Origin: JAQCEJ01 sp040881995
GTDB taxonomy: Bacteria > Planctomycetota > Planctomycetia > Planctomycetales > Planctomycetaceae
Direction of reading: 5' to 3'
Assembly: GCA_040881995.1 (NCBI GenBank)
Contig: JBBECD010000251.1
Location: forward strand, 1-55,045
Length of the DNA: 55,045 bases
In this document: positions 15,282 through 24,327 of the stretch, piece after piece
Layout: every line of letters starts with the position of its first letter
How positions within the stretch are numbered: position 1 is the first letter of the stretch
The notes under the pieces: generated by a model
What the model was told of the DNA's origin: nothing
The model's database searches: none
Seen by the model: only the letters and a program-made list of their open reading frames with translations
Position numbers and translations under genes: made by a program

Positions 15282-17988
15282 ATCGATCGTCGACGGCGTA
15301 TTGAGAGCATCGCTCGGACTATCGCTCGCCGCGATGGCGATTGGCGTGTTAAGCCGCGTGCTGAAGCTGCGATCGCCACGCCTCGAACAATGGGCCTGGG
15401 GCATCGTGCTCTTTCACGGGGTGATTGTGACCCCGCTGGTTCTGTCGATCCCCGTCCCCTGGCCGGCATCTGCGGCGGCAACGACGCCTAATATTCGGAC
15501 GGTGCAACATGAACCCGTTGTCGCAACTATCGAGTCATCATCGGACGTTGCAATTCCCGACGTCCCCGCGTCGCCGCCGTTGGATTTTGTCGGCACCGGT
15601 CAGGCGATCAACGCGAAATCGTTAGCGAATCTCCGCGAAAGTCAACCCGCCGATTCCGCTGTTGTTCTCTCGTGGCGACACATCGCATTCCTGGTGTGGG
15701 TATCGGGAATCGTACTGCTCGCCGGGGTGGGGGGACTGCGTTACGCGGCGTTTGCTCGACGGATCGATCAGTCCGGCGAGATACCCGAGGAATGGTTGGA
15801 TGAATGGCGACACGTATGCTCGCAAATGGCCGTCGTCAAGAACGTTCCGCTTGTTGTTACCGATCTGATGGGACCGGCTCTGGTGCGAATGCCAAGCGGC
15901 TATCGACTGGTCGTGCCGCGCGTGCAATGGGCACAACTTTCGTCGGTCCAACGCCGGGCGATTCTCCGTCACGAAGCCGCCCATCTGCAGCGCGGCGACG
16001 TGTGGACGGCATTGATCGCGCGGACGGTGGGAATGATCCACTGGTTCAATCCGTTCGCGTGGTGGGCAGTCCAGCGGTTCGAAGCCCAAGCCGAGTTAGC
16101 CTGCGACCGCATCGCCGCCGGCGACGAGCCGACGATTTTCGCCGAGGCGCTGCTGAAGTTGGGAATATCTCGTTCGAAGCGGATCGCGGGTGCCATCGCG
16201 GTGAAAAGCGAGAGCCTCGCCGATCGCGTTAAGCAGTTGCTGAGCGACGCGCCCGGCAGCCCGCGTTGGAAACGAGTAGCGGTTGTCGCCGTCGCGGTAT
16301 TGGCGTTGCTTCCCGCCGCGATTCGTGTGCAGGGTGTGACGTATGGGGAACCGAAACTTGAGTCGATTGCGACGGCAGAATCGTCGCCGGATGAAAAAAT
16401 GATTGCCGTGCCGCTCAACGACGTCATCGCATTGTTCGACGCGAATACCGGCGAGAGGCTGCATCGCGACGATGGGATTTTGGAAGAAGACAAGTCGGCT
16501 GATTACGATTCAGGCCGTGGCGTGACGGAGGAAGACGGTTCAACCGAAAACGAGACTTCCGCGCGGTCGGACGCTCCAGATTCGGAATCCCAAGCGCCTG
16601 AATCAGCCGTCGAAACAAAGGAACCGGAAGAATATGAAATTCCGATCAATGTCAGCGGCAAAGCGATTGACCATATCGGCCGGCCCGTTTCTGCCGCCAA
16701 GATTTATCTCACATCGCCCCGTGATCGCGGGAAGCCGCTGGCCGTGACCGAGACCGACAAAGATGGCCTCTATCAATTTGAAGCGGTTCCCCTCCCCATC
16801 AAACGGTCCGACACGAAGAGTGGTCAAGATACCGGATCCTTCGAAGTTATTGGAGAGGCCGATGGTTACGGATTTGCCTGGAGGCCGCTGAAACGGGTTT
16901 ATCCCGATGTCGAAAATGCCGTCGAACCGAATTGGGATACGAATAGCGTACGTGATTTACCGACGCGTTACGGACTAAAGGACAAAATCGAACTCGATTT
17001 GACGTTCCTGAAAGCGTCGAAACTGAGTGGCCGCATCGTCAATGACCTCGGCGAACCGATCGGTGGAACGGCTATTGCCATTCGACACTGCGACACAGAA
17101 TGGGATCGGGAAGATCTAAATCGATTCGGGTCGCAATATGAGCTGGAATCAATCAATTGGCCTGAACTTGTCCCACCGCGAATCAAAACCCGTCGAACGG
17201 ATGCCGATGGGCATTTCGAGTTTGATGGTCTCCCGGCTAATTGTCGATTTTGGATCGAGGTACGGCCGCCGGGGTATACGCCAAGAAATATTCATGCCGT
17301 CACTCACGACAGGGCCGATGTCGATGAAGCGGGCAACCGTGTCTATAACGGGAATTTCGAGGTTGATTTCGTTCGACCTCACAAGGTAAATATCCGCGTC
17401 GTCTATGGCGATTCCGGCGAGCCGGCACCGAAAGTGGGAATTGGTGGCAATGTCAGTGAGGCCGGATTCTGGGAGACGACAGACGAAAATGGAATGGTTG
17501 AAGTTCCGCTTCCGGATGGCCGCTATAAATTGCGTCTCTTACCACGATACGGCACGAATTACCTCCGGACGGAATTTGAACTCGCCGTCTCCGCTGACTC
17601 GGTCAAAGACATTGTCGAGATCAAACTGCGTCCCGCCGCGGTCGTGGACATTACGGTGTTAGACGTCAAAACGAAAAAGCCGTTAGCCGACGTCGATGTG
17701 TGGCTTGCAGACGAAGGTTCAACTCCACAGCGGCTGAATCGACGGGTACACGGTTACCGCAGTTGGGAGGTCGAGACGCGTATCTCCCATTACGAGTCCC
17801 CTCGCTCGGACAAAGAGGGGAAGATGCGAGTGCTCTTCGAACCTGGCACACACCGCATCGGCGTCGGTTTGGAGGCGAGTCCCAGTTGGTATATTCCCGT
17901 TGAAGGTGACGGACGATCGATCGACTGCAAAGCCGGCGAGACCGTGACGGCAGAGTTTCACCTGAAAAATGTGAAAAAAGCCCGGTAA
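15265..17988 (+). CDS. BlaR1-like M56 membrane metalloprotease with carboxypeptidase-regulatory-like repeats
   Basis: A 907-residue protein. Hydrophobic segments at ~12-30, ~45-64, ~140-157 and ~335-352 fit the BlaR1 topology. The zinc site HEAAH is at 236-240, with RFEAQAELACDRIAA supplying the third ligand. Instead of the C-terminal penicillin-binding sensor of BlaR1, residues ~455-900 carry several beta-sandwich repeats of the carboxypeptidase-regulatory/SdrB type (NVSGKAIDHIGRPVSAAKIY, KLSGRIVNDLGEPIGGTAIA), separated from the membrane by an acidic Ser/Glu-rich linker (~430-455). GAGGAGG directly precedes the ATG. It overlaps the repressor gene, so the two are co-expressed. The inducing ligand is unknown; a carbohydrate or protein is more likely than a beta-lactam. 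Confidence 0.9.
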   Translation: MNLAVESIVDGVLRASLGLSLAAMAIGVLSRVLKLRSPRLEQWAWGIVLFHGVIVTPLVLSIPVPWPASAAATTPNIRTVQHEPVVATIESSSDVAIPDVPASPPLDFVGTGQAINAKSLANLRESQPADSAVVLSWRHIAFLVWVSGIVLLAGVGGLRYAAFARRIDQSGEIPEEWLDEWRHVCSQMAVVKNVPLVVTDLMGPALVRMPSGYRLVVPRVQWAQLSSVQRRAILRHEAAHLQRGDVWTALIARTVGMIHWFNPFAWWAVQRFEAQAELACDRIAAGDEPTIFAEALLKLGISRSKRIAGAIAVKSESLADRVKQLLSDAPGSPRWKRVAVVAVAVLALLPAAIRVQGVTYGEPKLESIATAESSPDEKMIAVPLNDVIALFDANTGERLHRDDGILEEDKSADYDSGRGVTEEDGSTENETSARSDAPDSESQAPESAVETKEPEEYEIPINVSGKAIDHIGRPVSAAKIYLTSPRDRGKPLAVTETDKDGLYQFEAVPLPIKRSDTKSGQDTGSFEVIGEADGYGFAWRPLKRVYPDVENAVEPNWDTNSVRDLPTRYGLKDKIELDLTFLKASKLSGRIVNDLGEPIGGTAIAIRHCDTEWDREDLNRFGSQYELESINWPELVPPRIKTRRTDADGHFEFDGLPANCRFWIEVRPPGYTPRNIHAVTHDRADVDEAGNRVYNGNFEVDFVRPHKVNIRVVYGDSGEPAPKVGIGGNVSEAGFWETTDENGMVEVPLPDGRYKLRLLPRYGTNYLRTEFELAVSADSVKDIVEIKLRPAAVVDITVLDVKTKKPLADVDVWLADEGSTPQRLNRRVHGYRSWEVETRISHYESPRSDKEGKMRVLFEPGTHRIGVGLEASPSWYIPVEGDGRSIDCKAGETVTAEFHLKNVKKAR

Positions 17989-18149
17989 GTGTCGATGAAC
18001 AAGATTCGCGCAAGAAAACCAGATCGGGATGAAAATGGAGTGGAACAATCGACGTGTGAGTTTCTAAGATGTATTCCGTATGTCTGAAAGCGTCGTATAG
18101 CCGCTTTCGACTCGATGGAAATTTGAACTCATCATTGATTGATTCCCTC

Positions 18150-19049
18150 ATGACCGCTCTGCAATCTCTCTTACTGCTCACCCTGTTCGCCGCCGATCCG
18201 CTTACGCCGGGGAATCATACGCGGACGCTCGACGTGGGCGGGCGGGGGCGGTCTTATCTGGTGCATGTGCCGGTGGATTACAATCCCGAGACGCCGACGC
18301 CGGTGGTGCTCGCGCTGCATGGGGCGGGGATGAATGGCTGGATGATGGCGTTTTTCTCCGGACTGTCCGAAACTTCGGACAAAAACGGCTTCGTCGTCGT
18401 GTATCCCAACGGCACCGGGAGGGGGCCGTTTCAAGTGTGGAACGCCGGCGGGTTTGGTTCCGGCGTGCGCGAGCACCTGCCCGATGACGTCGCGTTTATC
18501 GATGCGCTGCTCGACGATCTCGAGACCGTCGTCCACGTCGATAAGAAACGCGTCTTCGCCTGCGGCATGAGCAACGGAGCGATGATGAGTTACCGCCTCG
18601 CCGCCGAACTGTCGCTGCGGATCGCGGCGATCGCTCCGGTGGCAGGGACGATCGCCATCAGCGAATCGAAGCCCCAGCGTGCGGTTTCGGTGTTGCATTT
18701 TCACGGCACGCTTGACAACTTCGTCCGCTACGAACGCGAAGACGACGGCTCCGAAGTCTGGCGGATGAAAGGCGTCGAACCCTCGATCGAAATCTGGGTG
18801 AAGCGGAATGAATGCGACGAAACTCCCTCCGTCGACGTGCTGTCGCCGGAGGGGGACGAACTCAAAGTCATTCGTAAAATCTACAGCGGCGGGATCGACG
18901 ACACCGAAGTCGTGCTCGTGACCGTCGAAGGGGGAGGGCACACCTGGCCGGGACGAACGCCGGGACTTAAAATTCTCGGCAAGTCGGCGATGAGCATCTC
19001 GGCGAGCGAGATGATCTGGGAGTTTTTCCAGAAGCATCCGATGAAGTAA
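18150..19049 (+). CDS. secreted esterase, PHB depolymerase/LpqC-like
   Basis: A 299-residue alpha/beta hydrolase with an N-terminal hydrophobic signal (LQSLLLLTLFAADP). The motifs of the LpqC/polyhydroxybutyrate-depolymerase-like family are present: VVLALHGAGMNGW (oxyanion region), VVVYPNGTG, the nucleophile elbow CGMSNGAMM (Ser141), LHFHGTLDNFV (acid residue) and VEGGGHTWPG (His). Likely an esterase acting on plant or polymeric esters such as feruloyl esters; the substrate is inferred from family only. The frame is open to 18069, but ATG 18150 puts the signal at the start. Weak ribosome-binding site. Confidence 0.82.
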   Translation: MTALQSLLLLTLFAADPLTPGNHTRTLDVGGRGRSYLVHVPVDYNPETPTPVVLALHGAGMNGWMMAFFSGLSETSDKNGFVVVYPNGTGRGPFQVWNAGGFGSGVREHLPDDVAFIDALLDDLETVVHVDKKRVFACGMSNGAMMSYRLAAELSLRIAAIAPVAGTIAISESKPQRAVSVLHFHGTLDNFVRYEREDDGSEVWRMKGVEPSIEIWVKRNECDETPSVDVLSPEGDELKVIRKIYSGGIDDTEVVLVTVEGGGHTWPGRTPGLKILGKSAMSISASEMIWEFFQKHPMK

Positions 19050-19362
19050 TGTCGGGGTGTTTGTGTAATCACATCGACAATAAAAAGATCGAGTGGACGA
19101 CACTCCGTGAGATTATTCGTGGGTGATGATCAGTCGAGCATCGAAGATTTCGTCACTCGACCGAGCGGATTCTCCACCGGAATTTCCCATTTTCTCGGGT
19201 GGGCAATGCATATAATGACTGAACGCAACCATTTGTCGTCGCACGGTATGACAGTTGCATCGATCAAGGTAGAGTGTGTGTGCTACGCAGGGAAGAGCGG
19301 CACGGGAGTCGTAGGAATGGCGACGATCGATTTTAGGAACGCTGGGCCACGAGGAAGAAGCC
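19050..19362 (+). other. 313-bp upstream region of the Gly-rich protein
   Basis: No gene seen; a 109-codon frame at 19107 runs into the next gene out of frame and lacks a ribosome-binding site. A perfect TATAAT is at 19211-19216 with only a poor -35 17 bases before it. It would give a 5' UTR of about 140 bases. Confidence 0.45.
19211..19216 (+). promoter_or_regulatory. candidate -10 box (TATAAT)
   Basis: Exact consensus hexamer about 147 bases before the start at 19363. The -35 position (19188-19193) is poor, so confidence is limited. Confidence 0.35.
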
Positions 19363-21444
19363 ATGTTACCTTTCAAAATAAGAACTTGGGGTGCCGGATT
19401 ACTCGGCCTCGCGCTGATTATCGCCACCGGACCTGATATCTTCGCGCAGCGCGGCGGCGGCGGAGGTGGTGGAAAAGGTGGAGGTGGAGGCGGCAGTTCG
19501 CGCGGGGGCGGCGGCAGCGTCCAACGCGGTGGCGGTGGTGGCGGCAGTAGTTCGCGCGGAGGAGGCGGGGGAGGTAGCGTCCAACGCGGCGGCGGCGGTG
19601 GCAGTCAGCGCGGCGGCGGCGGCAGCAGTTTCCGTGGAGGAAGCGGGGGCGCCGGTTCGCGCAGCGGATCCAGCGGATCCAGTCGCGGCTTCTCATCTCA
19701 ACCACGAGGCGGCGGCTCGCCGGGTGGAAACTTCAGCGGACGCAGTTTCACTCCGCGAAGCGGAGGGAGCAGTGTCGCTCCCCGCGGCGGAAATCAATTC
19801 GGCCAAGGGTCAAACCGTGGCGGTCAAGCGTCACCCCGCATCGGTAACAGCAATAACATTCAACGCGGTCAATCCCCGCGCGGCAACGTTCAGCCCAATC
19901 AAGCGCCGCGGTTCAACGTGGATCGCAATCCGGCGTCGCGAGGCAACGTTCAGCCGAATCAGACCCCGCGGTTCAATGTGGATCGCAATCCGGCGCCGCG
20001 AGGCAATGTTCAACCGAATCAATCGCCGCGGTTCAACGTCGACCGCAATCCGACGCCGCGAGGCAATGTTTCGCCGAACACCGGACGCGGACACGCCGAT
20101 TTCTCAAACCGAAACCGCAGCGGCGACGGCCCGGACGGCAGCCGGGGTCCAGGATCGTTTGACCGAGGGAATCAATTCGGCAATCGTGGTGACGGCGACC
20201 GCGATCGCGACGGCAACCGAATCGATGGCAACCGGGGCGATAGCAATCGCTACCGCTACAATCCATCGATCGTGAACCGAAACAACAACAACTTCAATTA
20301 CCAAAACCGCAACTTCAACTATCGAAATCACAACTTCGATTACCGCAGCGCCTACCGCGGAGGATCGCGCAATTACGGATACAATAACTTCGGTCGCGGC
20401 GGATACAACTCCTCCATCTGGGTGGGGAATAACCGCAATCGCGGCTGGAATTCGTTCGCCTTTAATCCGTGGCGAAACTCGTGGTCGAATCGCTGGTACG
20501 GCGGCAGGGGATACGGCTTCGGCGGCGGCCGCTCGAACTTCTATCTCAGCTTTGGATACGGCGCCCCGTATTACGCCCCCTACTTCAATAATTACTTCGG
20601 CTATTACGGCGGCTACTCGCCGCTCTATTCCGGGTATTACGGGTATGGCGGCTATTCTCCTTACACGGTCGGTTCGTATGGTTATTATGCACCGTACGTG
20701 AGTTATGCTTCGTACTACAGCCCGGCCGATACGTCGGACGTGGTCTACGTCGGGGATAACGAATACGCCTATGCCAACGCGGTTCAGATCGACCCGGATT
20801 CGAATGCGCCGACCGATGTCGCCTCGCAGGACGATCTGGGGATTCAGTTCTTGAACGCCGCCGCCGAAGCGTTTTACGGCGGTGAGTTCGGGCAGGCGAT
20901 CCGCATGGGGAGCCACGCGGCGATCGAGCTTCCGGAAGATCCGCGGGTTCATGAGCTGTTGTGGATGGCGTTGTTCGCTCAAGGCGATTACCAGAATGCG
21001 GCAATCGAAGCGCACGCCGTCGTGCACTACAAGGGGGATGCGACCTGGGAAAATCTGATCTCGCATTACAACAAGTCCGAAGATTTCACAAAGCATCTTC
21101 GCGCGTTGGAAGCCGAGGTTAAAAAGTCTCCCGATTCTCCGTTTGCAACGTTTCTGCTTGGCTATGTGTATAAGATTATCGGCCACGAGGAACACGCCAA
21201 GAATCGTCTCGAACAGACGTTGAAGCTGGTTCCCGACGACGAGATCGCGCAGCAGTTGTTTACAGAATTGGGCGGCGACCCGAAGTCGGTGACGCCGGTG
21301 AAACGCCGGCCGGCCGGCGAAGGCCCCTCGCCGACGCCGCCGACGCCCAACGCAGAAGGGGCTTCTGAGGCGGAACCTCAGGAGCAAGGAGCCGCGCCCG
21401 CGAACGATTCGCCCCCGGTGATTATCCAGCAGAAAGCCAGTTAG
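19363..21444 (+). CDS. secreted Gly/Asn/Tyr-rich low-complexity protein with C-terminal TPR-like region
   Basis: A 693-residue protein with a Sec signal (LGLALIIATGPDIFAQ). Residues ~30-130 are poly-Gly with Ser/Arg/Gln; 173-232 are three 20-residue repeats (RGNVQPNQAPRFNVDRNPAS and variants); ~235-345 are Arg/Asp/Asn-rich; ~345-460 are Gly/Tyr/Phe-rich with aromatic repeats like YGGYSPLYSGYYGYGGYSPY. Residues ~475-640 are helical and TPR-like (AAAEAFYGGEFGQAIRMGSH). The tail is Pro/Glu/Ala-rich. It resembles cell-surface or wall-associated structural proteins; the tyrosines could cross-link. AAGAAGCC precedes the ATG. A terminator hairpin follows. Confidence 0.85.
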   Translation: MLPFKIRTWGAGLLGLALIIATGPDIFAQRGGGGGGGKGGGGGGSSRGGGGSVQRGGGGGGSSSRGGGGGGSVQRGGGGGSQRGGGGSSFRGGSGGAGSRSGSSGSSRGFSSQPRGGGSPGGNFSGRSFTPRSGGSSVAPRGGNQFGQGSNRGGQASPRIGNSNNIQRGQSPRGNVQPNQAPRFNVDRNPASRGNVQPNQTPRFNVDRNPAPRGNVQPNQSPRFNVDRNPTPRGNVSPNTGRGHADFSNRNRSGDGPDGSRGPGSFDRGNQFGNRGDGDRDRDGNRIDGNRGDSNRYRYNPSIVNRNNNNFNYQNRNFNYRNHNFDYRSAYRGGSRNYGYNNFGRGGYNSSIWVGNNRNRGWNSFAFNPWRNSWSNRWYGGRGYGFGGGRSNFYLSFGYGAPYYAPYFNNYFGYYGGYSPLYSGYYGYGGYSPYTVGSYGYYAPYVSYASYYSPADTSDVVYVGDNEYAYANAVQIDPDSNAPTDVASQDDLGIQFLNAAAEAFYGGEFGQAIRMGSHAAIELPEDPRVHELLWMALFAQGDYQNAAIEAHAVVHYKGDATWENLISHYNKSEDFTKHLRALEAEVKKSPDSPFATFLLGYVYKIIGHEEHAKNRLEQTLKLVPDDEIAQQLFTELGGDPKSVTPVKRRPAGEGPSPTPPTPNAEGASEAEPQEQGAAPANDSPPVIIQQKAS
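19879..20058 (+). repeat. three 60-bp in-frame tandem repeats
   Basis: Units start at 19879, 19939 and 19999, each encoding a 20-residue RGNVQPNQ-PRFNVDRNP unit. A fourth, partial unit begins at 20059. They differ mostly at a few positions (Ala/Thr/Ser before PRF; Ser/Pro at the end), consistent with recent expansion by slippage or unequal recombination. Confidence 0.9.
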
Positions 21445-21476
21445 GACCTATCCGGAAATGTTCGTAGAAATAACGA

Positions 21477-21508
21477 CCCCGCACGGCGACTCGCCGTGCG
21501 GGGTTCTT
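21477..21508. terminator. bidirectional terminator between convergent genes
   Basis: CCCCGCACGGCG (21477-21488) and CGCCGTGCGGGG (21492-21503) form a perfect 12-bp stem with a 3-base loop, followed by TTCTT. It lies between the stop at 21444 and the minus-strand stop at 21519, so it can serve both. Confidence 0.75.
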
Positions 21509-21518
21509 GCTGCGCTGT

Positions 21519-23474
21519 TCAATCGGCCTGGTCCGGGTCGGCCATCAATTTAGCTGGCGGCACGTTGGCCGCGATCTTGCTGAACGCGGCGAGCAGTTGC
21601 GCGTCCATCTCGCCGACGGAAGTCCCTCCGGGGCAGTCGATCCATTCGCCTTTTCCCATGTAGGCGATGGCCTGCATCAGGTCGCGGTCGGCGCCGGCTC
21701 CGACGGTCAGCGTGTGGATGGTGAACCCGAGATCGACCGCTTCCTTAGCCTTGATGAGAGCGGCTTTCTTATACGTATCGCTGGTCGAATAGTCGGCGGT
21801 GCCGTCGCCGTCGTAGTCGGTCAGTTCGTCCCAATCCCAGCCGGCGGGGGTCGAGACGCCGGCCGGCTTACGGTTGGCTTGGCCGTCGGTCATCAGCAGA
21901 ATCGTCGGTTTGGCTCCGGCGCGTCGGTGATTGTTGAGCAGCGTGATGCCGTTGCCGATGCCGTCGGCGATGTTCGTATACACGTCGTAATGACCCGCCT
22001 GCTTGTGATTGATGATCGTGGAAACGTCGGCGTACTGGTTCGAAATCGGATTCGAACTGAGGTCGACCGTTTCGGGAAAACTCGCGTCGCTTAGAACGGT
22101 TTCGATGCGTGCGGTCTCATCGTACGTCACCAGTCCGACGTGATCGCCGAAATCGAGGCCCGACAGGAAATCGTTGAACAGAGAGGCGCCATTCCGCATC
22201 GCCGCGACGGGGTATTGGCGCACCTTCCACAATTCGTTGGTCTGGTCGAACCTCGGTTTGCTGTAATTCCAGTAGTCGATCAACGTCAGCATGCCGAACT
22301 TCCGGTGATGCCCGGCGTTGTAAACGTTGTTGCTGTACCCCGAAAGCGAAGACGATTTGCCGCGGCAATACTCGACGTAGTCGTCCCAACTGCCGCTGTC
22401 ATAGGGATAAGGGACGCTAGTCAACCCGAGGCCCTTCTTGATGGTGTAATTGCTGTAGAAGTCGAACGGTTCGCCGCAGCCGGAGCATTCGCCGCTGCTG
22501 TTCGATCCCGATTTGATCCAGCAGTTGGTAATGAGCTTGCCGCTCTTTGAGCCGGTTCCCTTGAAGGTGCCGGTCTGGCCGGTCAGGCCCTCGAATTTTT
22601 GCGTGCTTCCCCCCTGGAATTCGAGAACCACGTTGCTCAAATCCTTCGTTGAGACGACGTAAACCTCCGTCGCTTTCCACGTGACGTCGATATGAGGAAC
22701 CGCACCGGAAGCAGGCTGCCCCGGGATGGTAACCCAGTCGGGGGTGAAGCCAATGTTGCCGTAGGCGGGCGAACCCAGGTCTTGCCAGATTTCATAAATG
22801 TTGGCCTCGACGCCGGCTTGACCCAGCGTGTCGATCGCGCCGAGCTCGCTGTCGTCGTTCATCGACGCCGAGTAGTCGAGCACGAGTACGATGTCGCGCG
22901 GCTCGACGTAGGCGACGGCCGAGGCGGACAGCTCGGCAGTCTGCTTGCCGAAGACGCGGGCGAAGAACAGCGACAACTTCGAGTCGGGCTGTCCCGGTTC
23001 GGGATTGTCTTTTCGCGCGGTGACTTTCACCACGTTAAACGGGGCTTCGTCCCACAGGACGTCGAACATGCCCGTGTCGTCGTTGTAGTAGCGCTTGCCG
23101 AAGCGGACGTCGCTTTCGGCATTGACGTAGACGCCGTTCAAGTTCGCCACGGTCGCCGCCATTTGGCGTGCCGATGCTTCCGCGGCGGCGTTGGCATTGG
23201 CCGCTTCTTCCCCGCCGCCGCTGGTTTGTCCCACGTTCTCGACGGCGGCGATAATTTCCTGAGCGCCGGCCAGCGCCGCGGCGTCGACGGCGTTCTGAAG
23301 TTTACTCTTCGTCAGCGAGACGACTCCCAGGTCGACTCCCAACGCCACCAGACTCAAGGCCCCGACGAGCGTGAAGAAGGCAAGGACCATAAAGGCGCCC
23401 CGCCTCTTCGTACCCGCGCCCGCGGGATGCGCCGCCCGTTTGCGTCCGAACTGCTGAATCATTTGACTGACCAT
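21519..23474 (-). CDS. TadG-like protein with von Willebrand factor A domain
   Basis: A 651-residue protein. The N-terminal region is of the Tad/Flp pilus TadE/G-like type: RRGAFMVLAFFTLVGALSLV then LGVDLGVVSLTKSKLQNAVD and AAALAGAQE, so an anchored, pilin-like N-terminus. A vWA domain starts at ~residue 193 with VLVLDYSASM (MIDAS Asp200/Ser202/Ser204), and the later ILLMTDGQANRKPAG supplies another metal-site segment. Between them lies a ~190-residue insertion containing KSGSNSSGECSGCGEPFDFY. Such TadG proteins are minor components of the Tad secretion/adhesion apparatus. ATG 23474 follows GGGGAG; a TTG at 23507 is less likely. Last gene of the minus-strand Tad island. Confidence 0.88.
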   Translation of the reverse strand: MVSQMIQQFGRKRAAHPAGAGTKRRGAFMVLAFFTLVGALSLVALGVDLGVVSLTKSKLQNAVDAAALAGAQEIIAAVENVGQTSGGGEEAANANAAAEASARQMAATVANLNGVYVNAESDVRFGKRYYNDDTGMFDVLWDEAPFNVVKVTARKDNPEPGQPDSKLSLFFARVFGKQTAELSASAVAYVEPRDIVLVLDYSASMNDDSELGAIDTLGQAGVEANIYEIWQDLGSPAYGNIGFTPDWVTIPGQPASGAVPHIDVTWKATEVYVVSTKDLSNVVLEFQGGSTQKFEGLTGQTGTFKGTGSKSGKLITNCWIKSGSNSSGECSGCGEPFDFYSNYTIKKGLGLTSVPYPYDSGSWDDYVEYCRGKSSSLSGYSNNVYNAGHHRKFGMLTLIDYWNYSKPRFDQTNELWKVRQYPVAAMRNGASLFNDFLSGLDFGDHVGLVTYDETARIETVLSDASFPETVDLSSNPISNQYADVSTIINHKQAGHYDVYTNIADGIGNGITLLNNHRRAGAKPTILLMTDGQANRKPAGVSTPAGWDWDELTDYDGDGTADYSTSDTYKKAALIKAKEAVDLGFTIHTLTVGAGADRDLMQAIAYMGKGEWIDCPGGTSVGEMDAQLLAAFSKIAANVPPAKLMADPDQAD

Positions 23475-23670
23475 GTTTCTCTCCCCTGCCGTTTGTTTCT
23501 CTCTCAAACTGTTGATCTCTGAAGGTGACCGTCGTACTTAAACTCGATTTGCGTCGATCTTTGCTGCGCCGCGGCTTGCCGGGGATGCGATTTGCAGCGC
23601 GGGTGACTTTGCTGGTGTTTTCCCCGGGAAACGCGGCTTTCGACGTCTGCTTCTCCCCGATCCGCCGAAC

Positions 23671-24237
23671 TCAATTCACCAGACTGGCGTTTCCGGCGCG
23701 GAAGACGATCGACATCGAAATGTCCTTGCCTTCCATGAAATGCAGCGGATACGTGCTGACATTCTCGAAGGGAATCGTCGCCGTGATGCGGAACAATTGC
23801 AGGCGGTTCTCCGGATCCGAAAGTTCGAAATTCTGGCCCGCGTTGTCGCCGTCTGCGGCGGTGACCGTGATTTCGATGGCGTCGGCGTCCATCCCTGCGG
23901 CGGAGAGAAAGTTGCGGATGTCCTGAATCACTTTGTCGTTCGTCGATTCGCTCGACGACACCACTCCGTCCCAATCCATGCATCCCAGCCGTCCCCCTTC
24001 GCGAATCGCCGACGAAAGCAGGTTGCTGGCTTCGAGGGCGTTTCCCGATTCGATGGTCCCCAGGAGCAGGACGAGAAACACGGGCGCGATGATCGCAAAT
24101 TCGACCATTGCCGCCCCGCGCCGCGAGACGTGCGCGCGCAGCGCGTTCAAAGCATGCACTCCGCGAGCGCACCGGCTTCCGCCGATTCGATTCACCGTTG
24201 TCTCTCTGCGGCCCGATTGCCGTTGATAACTTCTCAT
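23671..24237 (-). CDS. TadE-like pseudopilin 3
   Basis: A 188-residue protein with a ~35-residue basic leader, then the TadE motif SRRGAAMVEFAIIAPVFLVL followed by LLGTIESGNALEASNLLSSA and IREGGRLGC. The rest is a small beta-rich exposed domain ending FRAGNASLVN. TadE proteins are prepilin-like subunits cut by a TadV/CpaA-type peptidase and inserted with the Tad machinery. ATG 24237 with GGGGAG eight bases before it is preferred to the longer frame starting at 24324. It lies 90 bases after TadE-like 2 and 196 before the vWA gene, in the same direction. Confidence 0.88.
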   Translation of the reverse strand: MRSYQRQSGRRETTVNRIGGSRCARGVHALNALRAHVSRRGAAMVEFAIIAPVFLVLLLGTIESGNALEASNLLSSAIREGGRLGCMDWDGVVSSSESTNDKVIQDIRNFLSAAGMDADAIEITVTAADGDNAGQNFELSDPENRLQLFRITATIPFENVSTYPLHFMEGKDISMSIVFRAGNASLVN

Positions 24238-24327
24238 GGTCTGTTCTCCCCTGACCGTCACACGTCCTGGTTTTTGCACTTCCCGGTTTGTTGTCGTTCC
24301 GTCGAGAGCCGATGGCCGGCTCATGCA

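Noticed and set aside
19107..19436. 109-codon frame upstream of the Gly-rich protein
   Set aside because: Runs into the next gene out of frame, lacks a ribosome-binding site, no recognisable protein features.
19879..20073. Regular 60-bp repeats considered as a CRISPR array
   Set aside because: Units are contiguous, in frame and without unique spacers; they encode a 20-residue protein repeat.
20104..21387. 427-codon frame antisense to the Gly-rich protein
   Set aside because: Generated by codon bias of a low-complexity gene; Val/Ile/Arg repeats with no signal or domain.
21477..21508. Hairpin considered as an operator or attachment site
   Set aside because: Position between two convergent stops and the following T-run fit a terminator better.
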